Assembly: GCF_021283545.2 (NCBI RefSeq)
Contig: NZ_CP128540.1
Location: 4,933,501-4,997,500, forward strand
Source of the DNA: Pseudomonas alloputida
GTDB lineage: Bacteria; Pseudomonadota; Gammaproteobacteria; Pseudomonadales; Pseudomonadaceae
Reading direction: 5' to 3'
DNA length: 64,000 nt
Shown here one piece after another: positions 7,885 through 17,593 of this stretch. Under the pieces are notes generated by a model. The model had not been told where the DNA came from, did not search any database, and saw nothing but the letters and a program-made list of their open reading frames with translations. The position numbers and the translations under genes are program-made. How positions within the stretch are numbered: position 1 is the stretch's first letter; the number at the start of each line of letters is the position of its first letter.

Positions 7885-9261
7885 CTACCATACAAGCGGG
7901 TTTACCCGCGAAGAGGCCGGCACATGCAACGGCAACCTCATCCACAAGCGCAACCCGCGTTTGCCATTCTGCGCCCACAAGGTGCCGCCCTGGCGCTGGA
8001 TGGCACTGCGGGCGATGCTCAGCCCCAGGCCGAAGCCACCATCCCCGGGCCGCGAACCGTCCAACCGCGAAAACGGCGCGAAGATCCGTTCCAGGTCTTC
8101 TTCAGCCACCCCGCCACCCTCATCCTCAAGCCACAACCACCAATAGCTACCCTCACGCTGCCCACCCAACCGCACCACACCCTCGGCCGGCGAGTGGCGA
8201 ATGGCATTGCGCAAGATGTTCTCCAGCGCCTGAGCCAGGTGGTTGAGGTTGCCCTGCACCCAGCAGTCGGCCGGTACTTCGCAGCGCAGTTGCGCAGGCG
8301 ACCAGCCGCTCTCGTAGCTGGCATTTTCGGCCAGCAACTCCCACAAGGCGTGGACCTCGATCGGCTCAAGGTTCATCGGCGCACGCTCGGCGTCCTGCCA
8401 GGCCAGTTGCAGGGTGTCTTCAACCAATTGCTGCATGCAGTCCACTTCACGGATCAGGCGATCACGCAGACGCTGCAGGTCGGTTTCACCATCGCAGGCC
8501 ACCCGCAGCCGGCTCAGCGGCGTGCGCATTTCGTGGGACAGGTCGCGCAGCAACTGCTGCTGCATAGCCACCGTGCCTTGCAGCCGCTCGGCCATCTGGT
8601 CAAAGGCACGCGCCAGTTCGCCCAATTCGTCATGCCGGGCGATGGTGCGCGAGTCCAGGCGGGCCGACAGCTGATCGGCCCGCCAGGCATTGGCCTGCTC
8701 GCGAAGTTGGTTCAGCGGCACGATCAGCATGCGGTACAGGCCTACACACAACAGCAAGGTGAACAGCCCCGGGATGATGCCGTTGGTGACAATGCGCCAC
8801 AGCAAGCGGTGCTGGCCCGGATTGAAGCGCTGCGGCAGTTCGATCACCAGCATGCCCTGCTCCGGCGCCCCCGGGAACGGTATGCGCACCCACGGCTGGT
8901 CGACACTGCGCCGACTCATCGGCCAATCGACACCGCGCAGGCGCGTCAGACGCTGCATGATCTGTGGGTTGAGTGTGGCGCTGTCGAGCGGGCGCAGGTT
9001 GATGTCGAGCACCCCGACCCAGCCCCGTTCGCGCTGATGCATGGCCGCCACCCACTGGTCCAGCCCTGCCCGCCCGCCACTGCGCCAGGCCTGTTCAGCT
9101 TCGGCGGCATAACCCCGCAAGGTCTGGCGTGCCGGCTCCGAGAGGAAGGCATTCTGGGTTTCCATGTGCCGGCCCCAGGTATAACTGAGGCCGATCATCA
9201 GCAGGCAGAAGCCCACCAGCAAGATGGCCAGCTTCCAGAACAGCGAATGGCGGTCGAGCAT
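7885..9261 (-). CDS. pirS: sensor histidine kinase, PirS-like
   Basis: A 458 aa inner-membrane kinase with TM1 at about 9-28, a periplasmic domain at about 30-158, TM2 at about 159-180, HAMP, and an H-box with H243 in RDLSHEMRTPLSRLR. The ATPase domain has NILRNAIRHSP, a G1 box (LEDEGGGV) and a G2 box (GGFGLGLSIA). The name rests on position: in P. aeruginosa, gacS-pirR-pirS-pirA-cysM share this order, and PirRS controls the ferric enterobactin receptor PirA. No pirA is present here. The last residues (ASSRVNPLVW) are encoded by REP and IS sequence. The stop TAG at 7885-7887 lies inside the IS, so the insertion changed the C-terminus. Confidence 0.8.
   Translation of the reverse strand: MLDRHSLFWKLAILLVGFCLLMIGLSYTWGRHMETQNAFLSEPARQTLRGYAAEAEQAWRSGGRAGLDQWVAAMHQRERGWVGVLDINLRPLDSATLNPQIMQRLTRLRGVDWPMSRRSVDQPWVRIPFPGAPEQGMLVIELPQRFNPGQHRLLWRIVTNGIIPGLFTLLLCVGLYRMLIVPLNQLREQANAWRADQLSARLDSRTIARHDELGELARAFDQMAERLQGTVAMQQQLLRDLSHEMRTPLSRLRVACDGETDLQRLRDRLIREVDCMQQLVEDTLQLAWQDAERAPMNLEPIEVHALWELLAENASYESGWSPAQLRCEVPADCWVQGNLNHLAQALENILRNAIRHSPAEGVVRLGGQREGSYWWLWLEDEGGGVAEEDLERIFAPFSRLDGSRPGDGGFGLGLSIARSAIQRQGGTLWAQNGKRGLRLWMRLPLHVPASSRVNPLVW
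7887..7892 (-). promoter_or_regulatory. -10 half of the circle-junction promoter (IS left end)
   Basis: TATGGT on the minus strand, 4 of 6 matches to the -10 consensus, close to the left tip. Paired with TTGCCT at 6594-6599 across the joined ends it gives a 17 bp spacer, and would start transcription near 7880, at the first base of the predicted bridge RNA. Confidence 0.55.
7897..7915. repeat. right fragment of the REP split by the IS
   Basis: cgggtttacccgcgaagag continues the REP whose first part is at 6571-6580. It also encodes part of the C-terminal tail of the PirS-like kinase on the minus strand. Confidence 0.85.
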
Positions 9262-9264
9262 GGT

Positions 9265-9984
9265 TCACTCCGCCTCGCTGGCACTGAGCACGTAACCCTT
9301 GCCCCACACGGTGCGGATCTGCCGTTCGTGATAACCGATGCCCTTGAGCTTGCGACGGATCTGGCTGACGTGCATGTCCAGGCTACGGTCATGCCGTGAA
9401 TAGCCGCGCTGCAACACGTGCTGGTACAGGAATGGCTTGCTGAGGACTTCGTCGAGGTTGCGGTTGAGGATGTCCAGCAGGCGGTATTCGCTGGGGGTCA
9501 GGCCTGCCAGGCGGCTATTCAGGCGCACGTCGCACAGCCTTTCATCAAACTGCAGCTCGCCGCAGCCGGCTTGCTCCAGCGGGCCCTGATGCCGCCGCTC
9601 CAGTGCCACGCGGCGCAGAATCGCCTCGATGCGCACCTGCAACTCGGCCATGCTGAATGGCTTGGGCAGGTAATCGTCGGCGCCGCGCTGAAAGCCGCTG
9701 ATACGATCCGCCTCGGCCCCCAGCGCCGACATCATGATCACCGGTGTGGTGCTGTGCCTGCGCAACTGCGCCAAGGCGTCCAGCCCATCAAGCCCGGGCA
9801 GCAGGATGTCCATCAGCACCACATCGAAAGCCTGGCGGCCAGCCGTTTCCAGGCCCTCCAGGCCATTGCGGCACCAGGTGACCTGGCAGCCGCCACGCTG
9901 CAGCTCTTCCTGCAGATAGGCACCAAGCACCGGGTCGTCCTCGATGGCAAGGATGTTGGTGTTGTAAATAGATACAGGATTCAT
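9265..9984 (-). CDS. pirR: OmpR-family response regulator, PirR-like
   Basis: A 239 aa response regulator. Its receiver domain (about 10-125) has ILAIEDDP, phospho-acceptor D59 in VVLMDILLPG, and the conserved Lys in DDYLPKPF. The winged-helix DNA-binding domain (about 140-235) has SLDMHVSQIRRKLKG. The ATG at 9984 (MNPVSIYNTN) puts the receiver fold at its usual place; an upstream in-frame ATG at 10083 would add 33 residues unlike the family. Its stop lies 3 bp before the kinase start, so the two are one operon. It is divergent from gacS. Confidence 0.85.
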   Translation of the reverse strand: MNPVSIYNTNILAIEDDPVLGAYLQEELQRGGCQVTWCRNGLEGLETAGRQAFDVVLMDILLPGLDGLDALAQLRRHSTTPVIMMSALGAEADRISGFQRGADDYLPKPFSMAELQVRIEAILRRVALERRHQGPLEQAGCGELQFDERLCDVRLNSRLAGLTPSEYRLLDILNRNLDEVLSKPFLYQHVLQRGYSRHDRSLDMHVSQIRRKLKGIGYHERQIRTVWGKGYVLSASEAE

Positions 9985-9994
9985 TGGCAACTGC

Positions 9995-10030
9995 CATGCA
10001 TTCTCAATTGCGTGATTATTGAGCATTCGC
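9995..10030. promoter_or_regulatory. dyad operator candidate in the pirR-gacS intergenic region
   Basis: CTCAAT at 10003-10008 and ATTGAG at 10018-10023 form an inverted repeat spaced by 9 bp. Flanking bases extend it to 9 of 12 matching positions per arm (GCATTCTCAAT against ATTGAGCATTC). It lies about 20-40 bp upstream of the pirR start. It could be an autoregulatory PirR site or a weak Fur-type site. Confidence 0.35.
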
Positions 10031-10177
10031 CACCTGCCAGGCAACCGCACTGCGACCAATGCCTCGGCAACGGCGCATAACACGTACTAAAGAGATGCAA
10101 TGGTGCGGCAGGCGGAGTAACTTCGCGGCTTGGCCGTTACCACTTGACGGCATCCAGGCACATCAGAGGAGGCGAGT

Positions 10178-12931
10178 GTGCTCGATCGCTTGGGAATCCG
10201 CAGCCGGGTACTGCTGCTGGCACTGCTACCGGCCGGCTTGATGGCCCTGGTGCTGGGTAGCTATTTCACCTGGCTGCAACAGAACGACCTGCGCACCCAG
10301 CTGCTGCAGCGCGGCAAGATGATCGCCGAACAACTGGCGCCCCTGGCCGCACCCGCCATGGCCCGGCTCGCGCCTGCGCAACTGGAGAGAATTGCCGCAC
10401 AAACCCTGGAGCAGGCCGATGTGCGCGCAGTGGCGTTTCTGGCCCCGGACCGCACGCGCCTGGCCCACGCCGGCCCGAGCATGCTCAATCTGCCGCCCAG
10501 CGGCGGTACCGGCACCCAACTCCTGCAGCGCAGTGGCAACGACGCCACCCGCTACCTGATGCCAGTTTTCGGCCACCACCGCGACCTGGCCACCGACGCC
10601 GTGCCGGCCGAAGCCGAGCGCCTGCTGGGCTGGGTAGAGATCGAGCTGTCGCACGACGGCACGCTGCTGCGCGGCTACCGCAACCTGTTCACCAGCCTGT
10701 TGCTGATCCTCGCCTGCCTGGCACTCAGCGGCCTGTTGGCGCTGCGCATGAGCCGCACCATCAACGACCCCATCGAACGCATCAAGCACGCGGTCAATCA
10801 GCTCAAGGACGGCCACCTCGAAGAACGCCTGCCGACCATGGGCAGCCATGAGCTGGACGAACTGGCCCACGGCATCAACCGCATGGCCGAAACCCTGCAG
10901 AATGCCCACGAAGAACTGCAACACAGCATCGACCAGGCCACCGAAGACGTGCGCCAGAACCTGGAAACCATCGAAATCCAGAACATCGAGCTGGACATGG
11001 CGCGCAAAGAGGCACTTGAGGCCAGCCGCATCAAGTCGGAGTTCCTGGCCAACATGAGCCACGAAATCCGCACCCCGCTCAATGGCATCCTCGGCTTTAC
11101 CCACCTGCTGCAAAAAAGCGAGATGACACCGCGCCAGCTCGACTACCTGAACACCATCGAGAAGTCTGCTGACAACTTGCTGGGAATCATCAACGAGATC
11201 CTCGATTTCTCCAAGATCGAGGCCGGCAAGCTGGTGCTCGACAGCATACCGTTCAACCTGCGGGACCTGATCCAGGACACCCTGACCATCCTCGCTCCGG
11301 CCGCCCACGCCAAGCAGCTGGAATTGCTGAGCCTGATCTACCGCGACACACCTGCTTCGCTGGTAGGCGACCCGTTGCGGCTCAAGCAGATCCTCACCAA
11401 CCTGGTCAGCAACGCCATCAAGTTCACCCGCGAAGGCACCATCGTCGTGCGCGCCATGCTGGAAGACGAGCACGAAGACTGCGCGCAGTTGCGCATCAGC
11501 GTGCAGGACACCGGCATCGGCCTGTCACCTCAGGATGTGCGCACACTGTTCCAGGCCTTCAGCCAGGCTGACAACTCACTGGCCCGCCAGCCCGGCGGCA
11601 CCGGTCTGGGGCTGGTGATTTCCAAGCGCCTGATCGAACAGATGGGCGGCGAGATCGGTGTCGACAGTACCCCGGGCGAAGGTTCGCAGTTCTGGATCAG
11701 CCTCAACCTGCCCAAGGCTCATGACGATGCCGAAGCGCTGCCACCGCAGCCATTGCTGGGCCGCCGTGCCGCCATTGTCGATGGCCACGAACTGGCGCGC
11801 CAGGCACTGGAGCACCAGCTGGAAGACTGCGGCCTCAGCGTGAGCCTGTTCGCCTCCTACGACCAGTTGCTGCAGGGGGTGCAGGCCGCCAGCCAGGCCG
11901 GCCTGCCCTTCGAGTTCGCGGTGCTCGGTGCCAACCTGGGTAACCTGTCGCCCGAGCAACTGGGCCATTATCATCAGCAGCTCGAGCGTTACCACTGCCA
12001 ATGCGTAGTGCTGTGCCCGACCACCGAGCAGGCGCTGTACCACCCGTACCTGCCCAACGGCCATGGCCAGTTGCTGTCCAAGCCGACCTGCACCCGCAAG
12101 CTGCGGCGCCTCTTGCTGGAGCTGGTGCAACCTCGCCGTCCGCTGGCCGAGGGGAGCAACCCCAACGGCCAGCGACGACCGAAAATACTCTGCGTCGACG
12201 ACAATGCCGCCAACCTGCTGCTGGTAAAAACCCTGCTCGAAGACCTGGGTGCCGAGGTACTGGCCGTCAACAATGGTTATGCGGCGGTACAGGCCGTGCA
12301 GGAAGAATTGTTCGACCTGGTGCTGATGGATGTGCAGATGCCCGGCATGGACGGCCGCGCCTGTACCGAACAGATCCGCCTGTGGGAGAACACCCAGAGC
12401 GGCAACCCGCTGCCGATCGTCGCCCTCACTGCCCATGCCATGGCCAACGAAAAACGCGCGTTGTTGCACAGCGGCATGGACGACTACCTGACCAAACCGA
12501 TCAGCGAACGGCAACTGGCCCAGGTGGTGATGAAGTGGACCGGCCTGAGCCTGGGCACACCGCAGCAGGCGCAGGCCGAGCTGCTGACCAACGGCGACGA
12601 ACTGAAGGTACTCGACCCCGAAGAGGGCCTGCGCCTGGCCGCTGGCAAGGCAGATCTGGCCGCTGACATGCTGAGCATGCTGCTGGCCTCCCTGGATACG
12701 GACCGCGAAGCCATACGCGCCGCCCGCGCAGCCGATGACCGAAATGGCCTGATCGAGCAGGTACACCGTCTGAACGGTGCCTCACGCTATTGCGGCGTGC
12801 CGCAGTTACGGGCAGCGTGTCAACGCAGCGAGACCTTGCTGAAGCAGGACAATCCCCAGGCGCAGCAGGCCCTGGATGAACTGGACAGCGCGATCAGCCG
12901 GCTGGCGGCACAGGCCAGATTGAGCGCTTGA
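10178..12931 (+). CDS. gacS: hybrid sensor kinase GacS (BarA family)
   Basis: GacS is the membrane sensor that, via GacA, turns on the small RNAs rsmY/rsmZ and so secondary metabolism and the switch to a sessile life. The 917 aa protein has TM1 (about 11-33), a periplasmic region, TM2 (about 170-190), HAMP, and a HisKA domain with H295 ([13 protein letters not shown]). An ATPase domain follows, then a degenerate receiver-like stretch (about 525-650), a true receiver with D718 ([13 protein letters not shown]), and a C-terminal Hpt domain with H863 ([12 protein letters not shown]). The start is GTG at 10178, preceded by AGAGGAGG. Its target gene rsmZ is at 32807-32943 in this window. Confidence 0.96.
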   Translation: MLDRLGIRSRVLLLALLPAGLMALVLGSYFTWLQQNDLRTQLLQRGKMIAEQLAPLAAPAMARLAPAQLERIAAQTLEQADVRAVAFLAPDRTRLAHAGPSMLNLPPSGGTGTQLLQRSGNDATRYLMPVFGHHRDLATDAVPAEAERLLGWVEIELSHDGTLLRGYRNLFTSLLLILACLALSGLLALRMSRTINDPIERIKHAVNQLKDGHLEERLPTMGSHELDELAHGINRMAETLQNAHEELQHSIDQATEDVRQNLETIEIQNIELDMARKEALEASRIKSEFLANMSHEIRTPLNGILGFTHLLQKSEMTPRQLDYLNTIEKSADNLLGIINEILDFSKIEAGKLVLDSIPFNLRDLIQDTLTILAPAAHAKQLELLSLIYRDTPASLVGDPLRLKQILTNLVSNAIKFTREGTIVVRAMLEDEHEDCAQLRISVQDTGIGLSPQDVRTLFQAFSQADNSLARQPGGTGLGLVISKRLIEQMGGEIGVDSTPGEGSQFWISLNLPKAHDDAEALPPQPLLGRRAAIVDGHELARQALEHQLEDCGLSVSLFASYDQLLQGVQAASQAGLPFEFAVLGANLGNLSPEQLGHYHQQLERYHCQCVVLCPTTEQALYHPYLPNGHGQLLSKPTCTRKLRRLLLELVQPRRPLAEGSNPNGQRRPKILCVDDNAANLLLVKTLLEDLGAEVLAVNNGYAAVQAVQEELFDLVLMDVQMPGMDGRACTEQIRLWENTQSGNPLPIVALTAHAMANEKRALLHSGMDDYLTKPISERQLAQVVMKWTGLSLGTPQQAQAELLTNGDELKVLDPEEGLRLAAGKADLAADMLSMLLASLDTDREAIRAARAADDRNGLIEQVHRLNGASRYCGVPQLRAACQRSETLLKQDNPQAQQALDELDSAISRLAAQARLSA

Positions 12932-13007
12932 GGGGATCTGGGCCACGCTGGGCATGCCTTGACAGGCAGTGACCCACCCAAGACATGCATTGCAAAGGAG
13001 TTCGACC

Positions 13008-13997
13008 ATGCGCGCCCTGTTGTTCAGCAGCCAGCACTACGATCAGGAAAGCTTCACCAAGGCTGCCGGCGGCACCGCCCTGGAGCTGCATTTCCAGCCC
13101 GCCCGCCTGACCCTCGACACCGCCGCCCTGGCAGATGGCTTTGAGGTGGTCTGCGCCTTCATCAATGACGAACTCGACGCGCCGGTGCTGCAGCGCCTGG
13201 CCGCCGCTGGCACGCGGTTGATCGCCCTGCGCTCGGCCGGCTACAACCACGTCGACCTGGCCGCCGCCCAGCGCTTGGGGCTGGCCGTGGTGCGGGTGCC
13301 GGCCTACTCGCCACACGCCGTTGCCGAGCATGCCGTGGCGCTCATCCTGGCACTCAACCGGCGTCTGCATCGGGCCTACAACCGCACCCGCGAAGGTGAC
13401 TTCACCCTGCACGGGCTGACCGGCTTCGACCTGCACGGGAAAACCGTCGGGGTGGTCGGTACCGGCCAGATCGGGGTCGCCTTCGCTCGCATCATGGCCG
13501 GTTTCGGCTGCCAGCTGCTGGCTTACGACCCCTACCCCAACCCAGAGCTGCTGGCCCTTGGCGCCCGCTACCTGCCCCTGCCCGAGCTATTGCGCGAAGC
13601 CCGCATCATCAGCCTGCACTGCCCACTGACCGAGCACACTCGCCACCTGATCAACGCGCAAAGCCTGGCCCAGTTGCAGCCCGGCGCCATGCTGATCAAC
13701 ACCGGTCGCGGTGCGTTGGTCGACACCCCGGCGCTGATCGACGCACTGAAAAGCGGCCAGCTTGGCTACCTGGGCCTGGACGTCTACGAAGAAGAAGCCC
13801 AACTGTTCTTCGAGGACCGCTCCGACCTGCCCTTGCAAGACGATGTGCTGGCTCGGCTGCTGACCTTCCCCAACGTGATCATCACCGCCCACCAGGCTTT
13901 CCTCACCCGCGAGGCGCTGGATGCCATTGCCGCGACCACACTGGACAACATCAACCGCTGGGCGGCAGGCAATCCACAGAACCTGGTGATGGGTTAA
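13008..13997 (+). CDS. ldhA: D-lactate dehydrogenase (fermentative type)
   Basis: A cytoplasmic NAD-dependent 2-hydroxyacid dehydrogenase reducing pyruvate to D-lactate. The 329 aa length equals E. coli LdhA. Visible motifs are the Rossmann loop GVVGTGQIGVAFARI (about 148-162), the catalytic Arg/Glu region in NTGRGALVDTPAL and LGLDVYEEEAQLFFED, and the catalytic His in ITAHQAFLTREAL (about 296). The chosen ATG has AAAGGAG eight bases upstream; an in-frame ATG at 12969 lacks one. It follows gacS on the same strand after 76 bp, as in other pseudomonads. Confidence 0.93.
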   Translation: MRALLFSSQHYDQESFTKAAGGTALELHFQPARLTLDTAALADGFEVVCAFINDELDAPVLQRLAAAGTRLIALRSAGYNHVDLAAAQRLGLAVVRVPAYSPHAVAEHAVALILALNRRLHRAYNRTREGDFTLHGLTGFDLHGKTVGVVGTGQIGVAFARIMAGFGCQLLAYDPYPNPELLALGARYLPLPELLREARIISLHCPLTEHTRHLINAQSLAQLQPGAMLINTGRGALVDTPALIDALKSGQLGYLGLDVYEEEAQLFFEDRSDLPLQDDVLARLLTFPNVIITAHQAFLTREALDAIAATTLDNINRWAAGNPQNLVMG

Positions 13998-14028
13998 TGC
14001 TAGGATACGCGGCATTTCTGGAGGACCC

Positions 14029-14466
14029 ATGGTCGAACACGATTTTCGCTACACCCTTTTCAACCCGCAACACACCCTGATCGAGTGCCGCGCTTTGGTG
14101 CCGGGCCGCTATCAGGTCACGGGCAACGGCGGTTCGATGCAAAAAGGCGACAGCCTGCTGGTCACGCTCAAGGGCAGCAAGGATTTGTCCATGCGCCTGA
14201 CCGTGGAAAGCGTGCGCCACCTGATCAACCCACGCGGCCAGTGGGTGGCCGTGGCGAACGGCCCGGTATTCAACGAGCTGGAAATCCTCACCTGGCAGGT
14301 CGAGTGCGATCGCTGCGATGCGGTGCTGGGCTTCGAGTTCGCAGTAGACGCCAAGCTCGGCAAGGCAGCTCGTCAGCCGGCTGCCAGCGCCCGTATCGCA
14401 GAGCTGGGCTGGGCCAGCCGTGGCGAAAAACACCTGTGTCCGCGTTGCCAGGAGAGCGCCGAGTGA
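14029..14466 (+). CDS. conserved Pseudomonas protein with a zinc-ribbon-like C-terminus
   Basis: A 145 aa protein whose function I do not recognise. Residues about 90-140 carry two CxxC pairs (CDRC near 93-96 and CPRC near 138-141) that could bind one zinc. The N-terminal 85 residues look like a beta-rich domain (FRYTLFNPQHTLIECRALV). There is no signal peptide or membrane segment. GGAGG at 14020-14024 supports the ATG. Its stop overlaps the GTG start of the next gene, so the two are translationally coupled. Its position next to ldhA-gacS matches conserved Pseudomonas gene order. Confidence 0.75.
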   Translation: MVEHDFRYTLFNPQHTLIECRALVPGRYQVTGNGGSMQKGDSLLVTLKGSKDLSMRLTVESVRHLINPRGQWVAVANGPVFNELEILTWQVECDRCDAVLGFEFAVDAKLGKAARQPAASARIAELGWASRGEKHLCPRCQESAE

Positions 14467-14867
14467 AGAATCTGCTGACCGGCGTGCTGATTGCAACCGG
14501 CCTGCTCGGCTGCGCCACTGAACCTTCCAGGCTGCAGCAGGAACGCAGCTACGTGCTGGAGTGGATTGGCGAACGACCACTGATCGACTACAGCCACCTG
14601 ACCTTGACCCTGGCCAGCGACGGCCGTGCCTATGGCAACGGCGGCTGCAACCACTGGTTTGCGCCTTACACGCTCGATGGCGAACACCTGAGCTTCGGCA
14701 AGGTCGGCAAGACCCGCAAGCTGTGCGCACCCGCGCTGATGGAACAGGAAAAGCGCTTCCTGCAGGCGCTGGAAACGGTAGAGCGTTGGGATGTGTCACC
14801 GGTGGGGCAGATGCGCTTCTGGCCAGCCGAAGGCAAGCCGCTGCGCTTCTGGCCCGAGGAAGGCTGA
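14463..14867 (+). CDS. META/HslJ-domain lipoprotein
   Basis: A 134 aa protein with a lipoprotein signal (KNLLTGVLIATGLLGC, lipobox LLGC), so it should be membrane-anchored. The rest is a META/HslJ-type domain: LTLTLASDGRAYGNGGCNHWFAPY followed by LSFGKVGKTRKLC. The HslJ family is linked to heat and novobiocin tolerance in E. coli; the role here is unknown. The GTG start overlaps the stop of the upstream gene (GTGA), with AGGAG at 14450-14454 as Shine-Dalgarno. A bidirectional terminator follows. Confidence 0.8.
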   Translation: MKNLLTGVLIATGLLGCATEPSRLQQERSYVLEWIGERPLIDYSHLTLTLASDGRAYGNGGCNHWFAPYTLDGEHLSFGKVGKTRKLCAPALMEQEKRFLQALETVERWDVSPVGQMRFWPAEGKPLRFWPEEG

Positions 14868-14875
14868 GGATTGCC

Positions 14876-14895
14876 GGGGCCGCGAAAGCGGCCCC
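14876..14895. terminator. bidirectional terminator
   Basis: An 8 bp stem GGGGCCGC/GCGGCCCC with a GAAA tetraloop between two convergent genes, the META-domain lipoprotein and the TlpA-like lipoprotein. Confidence 0.75.
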
Positions 14896-14902
14896 GAATG
14901 CA

Positions 14903-15367
14903 TCAGGCGCCTTTCAGGGCCTTGATCTTGGCCTGCAACCCTTCCAGGGTCTGCTCGCCCATCAACTGCTCACGCACCTTGCCCTTGTCGTCGATGATGT
15001 AGGTCACCGGCAACGCCTCGCTGCGCGGCAGGTCATAGCGCTCGGCCGGGTCCTGGGCAAGCACGGTGAAACCGATACCCAGGGTTTCGGCAGCCTGCTT
15101 CAGGTCCTGCCCCTGCAGGCCATCGAAGTTCACCCCCACCACCTTGACGCCATCAGCCGCCCATTGCTTGGCCGCCGCGTTCAGTTCCGGGATTTCGGTA
15201 CGGCACGGTCCGCACCATTCAGCCCAATAGTTGAGCACCAGCCAGTGCCCTTCGATCTGTTCGGCCTTAACCGTATTACCGTGTTGGTCCACGCCGTAAT
15301 CGGCACCGCAACCACCGAGCAACAGGCTCGCGGTGATGGCCAGTACTGCTGCCAGACGCCTTGCCAT
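14903..15367 (-). CDS. TlpA/thioredoxin-fold lipoprotein
   Basis: A 154 aa periplasmic, lipid-anchored thiol-disulfide protein. The signal ends in LLLGGC (lipobox, Cys at about 20). The thioredoxin fold has the active site WAEWCGPCRTEIPEL at about 48-62 and a cis-Pro segment EALPVTYIIDDKG. TlpA/ResA-like proteins reduce disulfides in periplasmic substrates such as apocytochromes. No cytochrome-maturation genes are adjacent, so the partner is unknown. It is divergent from arsC. Confidence 0.88.
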   Translation of the reverse strand: MARRLAAVLAITASLLLGGCGADYGVDQHGNTVKAEQIEGHWLVLNYWAEWCGPCRTEIPELNAAAKQWAADGVKVVGVNFDGLQGQDLKQAAETLGIGFTVLAQDPAERYDLPRSEALPVTYIIDDKGKVREQLMGEQTLEGLQAKIKALKGA

Positions 15368-15452
15368 GGGTCAATCCTTCTCGAGTTTTAAAGCAAATTG
15401 GTCAGTCGCTGCGGTTAGAATAGCCGCCACACCCAGCTGGATGCGACCCGAC

Positions 15453-16814
<1,362 letters not shown>

Positions 16815-16818
16815 ATTT

Positions 16819-16900
16819 TTCGCGGGCACGCCCGCTCCCACAGGTACTGCACAGGCCTTAAGTGCGGTGCGATTACTGTGGGAGCGGGCATGCCCGCGAA
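16819..16900. repeat. REP pair, gcgggc-type
   Basis: Two inverted REPs at 16819-16845 (ttcgcgggcacgcccgctcc) and 16876-16900 (tgtgggagcgggcatgcccg) lie between the convergent DUF2069 and tag genes. This subtype has GTGGGAG instead of GTAGGAG, so the IS110 guides described here should not fit it. Confidence 0.9.
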
Positions 16901-16917
16901 TGGGAGCAACACAAGGC

Positions 16918-17589
16918 TCAATGGTTGACGGTGTGCGCCAGCATCACCGACAACTGGCACAGCGGCCGCCCGCTCTCTGCATGCCACTGGTTGAACGCCT
17001 GCTGCACCAGAGCCAGGTCGCGCTGGCTGGTTGGCTGCTTGTCGATCACCTTCTGCGCAATCAACGCCGCTGCCATGTCATCGGTCGGGATGAACGTGTC
17101 CTTGCCGACCATGCGCAAGAACCGTGGCGCCGACAACCCGCCCAACTGGTTGCCGTGCTTGGCCAGGTACTTCCACAAGCCGACAATGTCGGTCACTGGC
17201 CAATCGGCGATGAATGCACCAAAACTGCCATGCGCCTTGGCGATATCCAGCACCATTTGCGCATTGCGTGGCACGCTCTTGAGCTTGCCCAGGTGGCGGA
17301 TAATGCGCTCATCCTGCATCAACCGCTCCAGATGCTCGGCGCCCATCAGCACCACTTTCTCCGGGTCGAAGCCAAAGAACACCTGCTCGAACGCCGGCCA
17401 CTTGGCATCCACCAGGCTGTGCTTGAGCCCCGCGCGGAACACGCGCAGGGCCAATGTCGACAGGTAGCGGTCGTCACTGATGTCGCGCAGTTGCGCCGGC
17501 GTGCGCGGCTGCGGCAGGAAAGCCTCCAGCGCCTGGGCCGAACCAAAGCGGTTCAGGCAATACTCATGCAACCACTGGTAATCACGCAT
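16918..17589 (-). CDS. DNA-3-methyladenine glycosylase I-like protein
   Basis: A 223 aa protein of the DNA-3-methyladenine glycosylase I (Tag/HhH-GPD) superfamily, which would remove alkylated adenine from DNA. Visible: ALRVFRAGLKHSLVDAKWPAFEQVFFGFDPEKV (Tag-like FQAGLSW-type region, about 47-79), RLMQDERIIRHLGKLKSVPRNAQMVLDIA (about 90-115) and LSAPRFLRMVGKDTFIPTDDM (about 153-173). It lacks the N-terminal zinc-binding CxW block of E. coli Tag, so substrate range may differ. It lies 4 bp downstream of ttcA on the same strand. Confidence 0.78.
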   Translation of the reverse strand: MRDYQWLHEYCLNRFGSAQALEAFLPQPRTPAQLRDISDDRYLSTLALRVFRAGLKHSLVDAKWPAFEQVFFGFDPEKVVLMGAEHLERLMQDERIIRHLGKLKSVPRNAQMVLDIAKAHGSFGAFIADWPVTDIVGLWKYLAKHGNQLGGLSAPRFLRMVGKDTFIPTDDMAAALIAQKVIDKQPTSQRDLALVQQAFNQWHAESGRPLCQLSVMLAHTVNH

Positions 17590-17593
17590 GGGC

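Larger units (their letters stand above)
6581..7896 (-). mobile_element. IS110-family insertion sequence inserted in a REP
   Basis: The element is 1316 bp counting one copy of the AG/CT core and carries one transposase gene on the minus strand. Noncoding ends are 145 bp downstream of the gene (6581-6725) and 205 bp upstream of it (7692-7896); the long upstream end is typical of the IS110 group rather than the IS1111 group. There are no clear terminal inverted repeats and no long target duplication, as expected for the family. IS110-family elements ISPpu9 and ISPpu10 of P. putida are known to target REPs. This copy looks like one of that group, but I cannot confirm which. Confidence 0.93.

Noticed and set aside
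6571..7913. Short terminal inverted repeats or a long target duplication for the insertion sequence
   Set aside because: None is present beyond the AG/CT core. This is expected for IS110-family elements and is not a sign of decay.
9991..10030. Fur box upstream of pirR
   Set aside because: The dyad lacks the GATAAT-type hexamers needed for a confident Fur site, so it is reported only as an unassigned operator.
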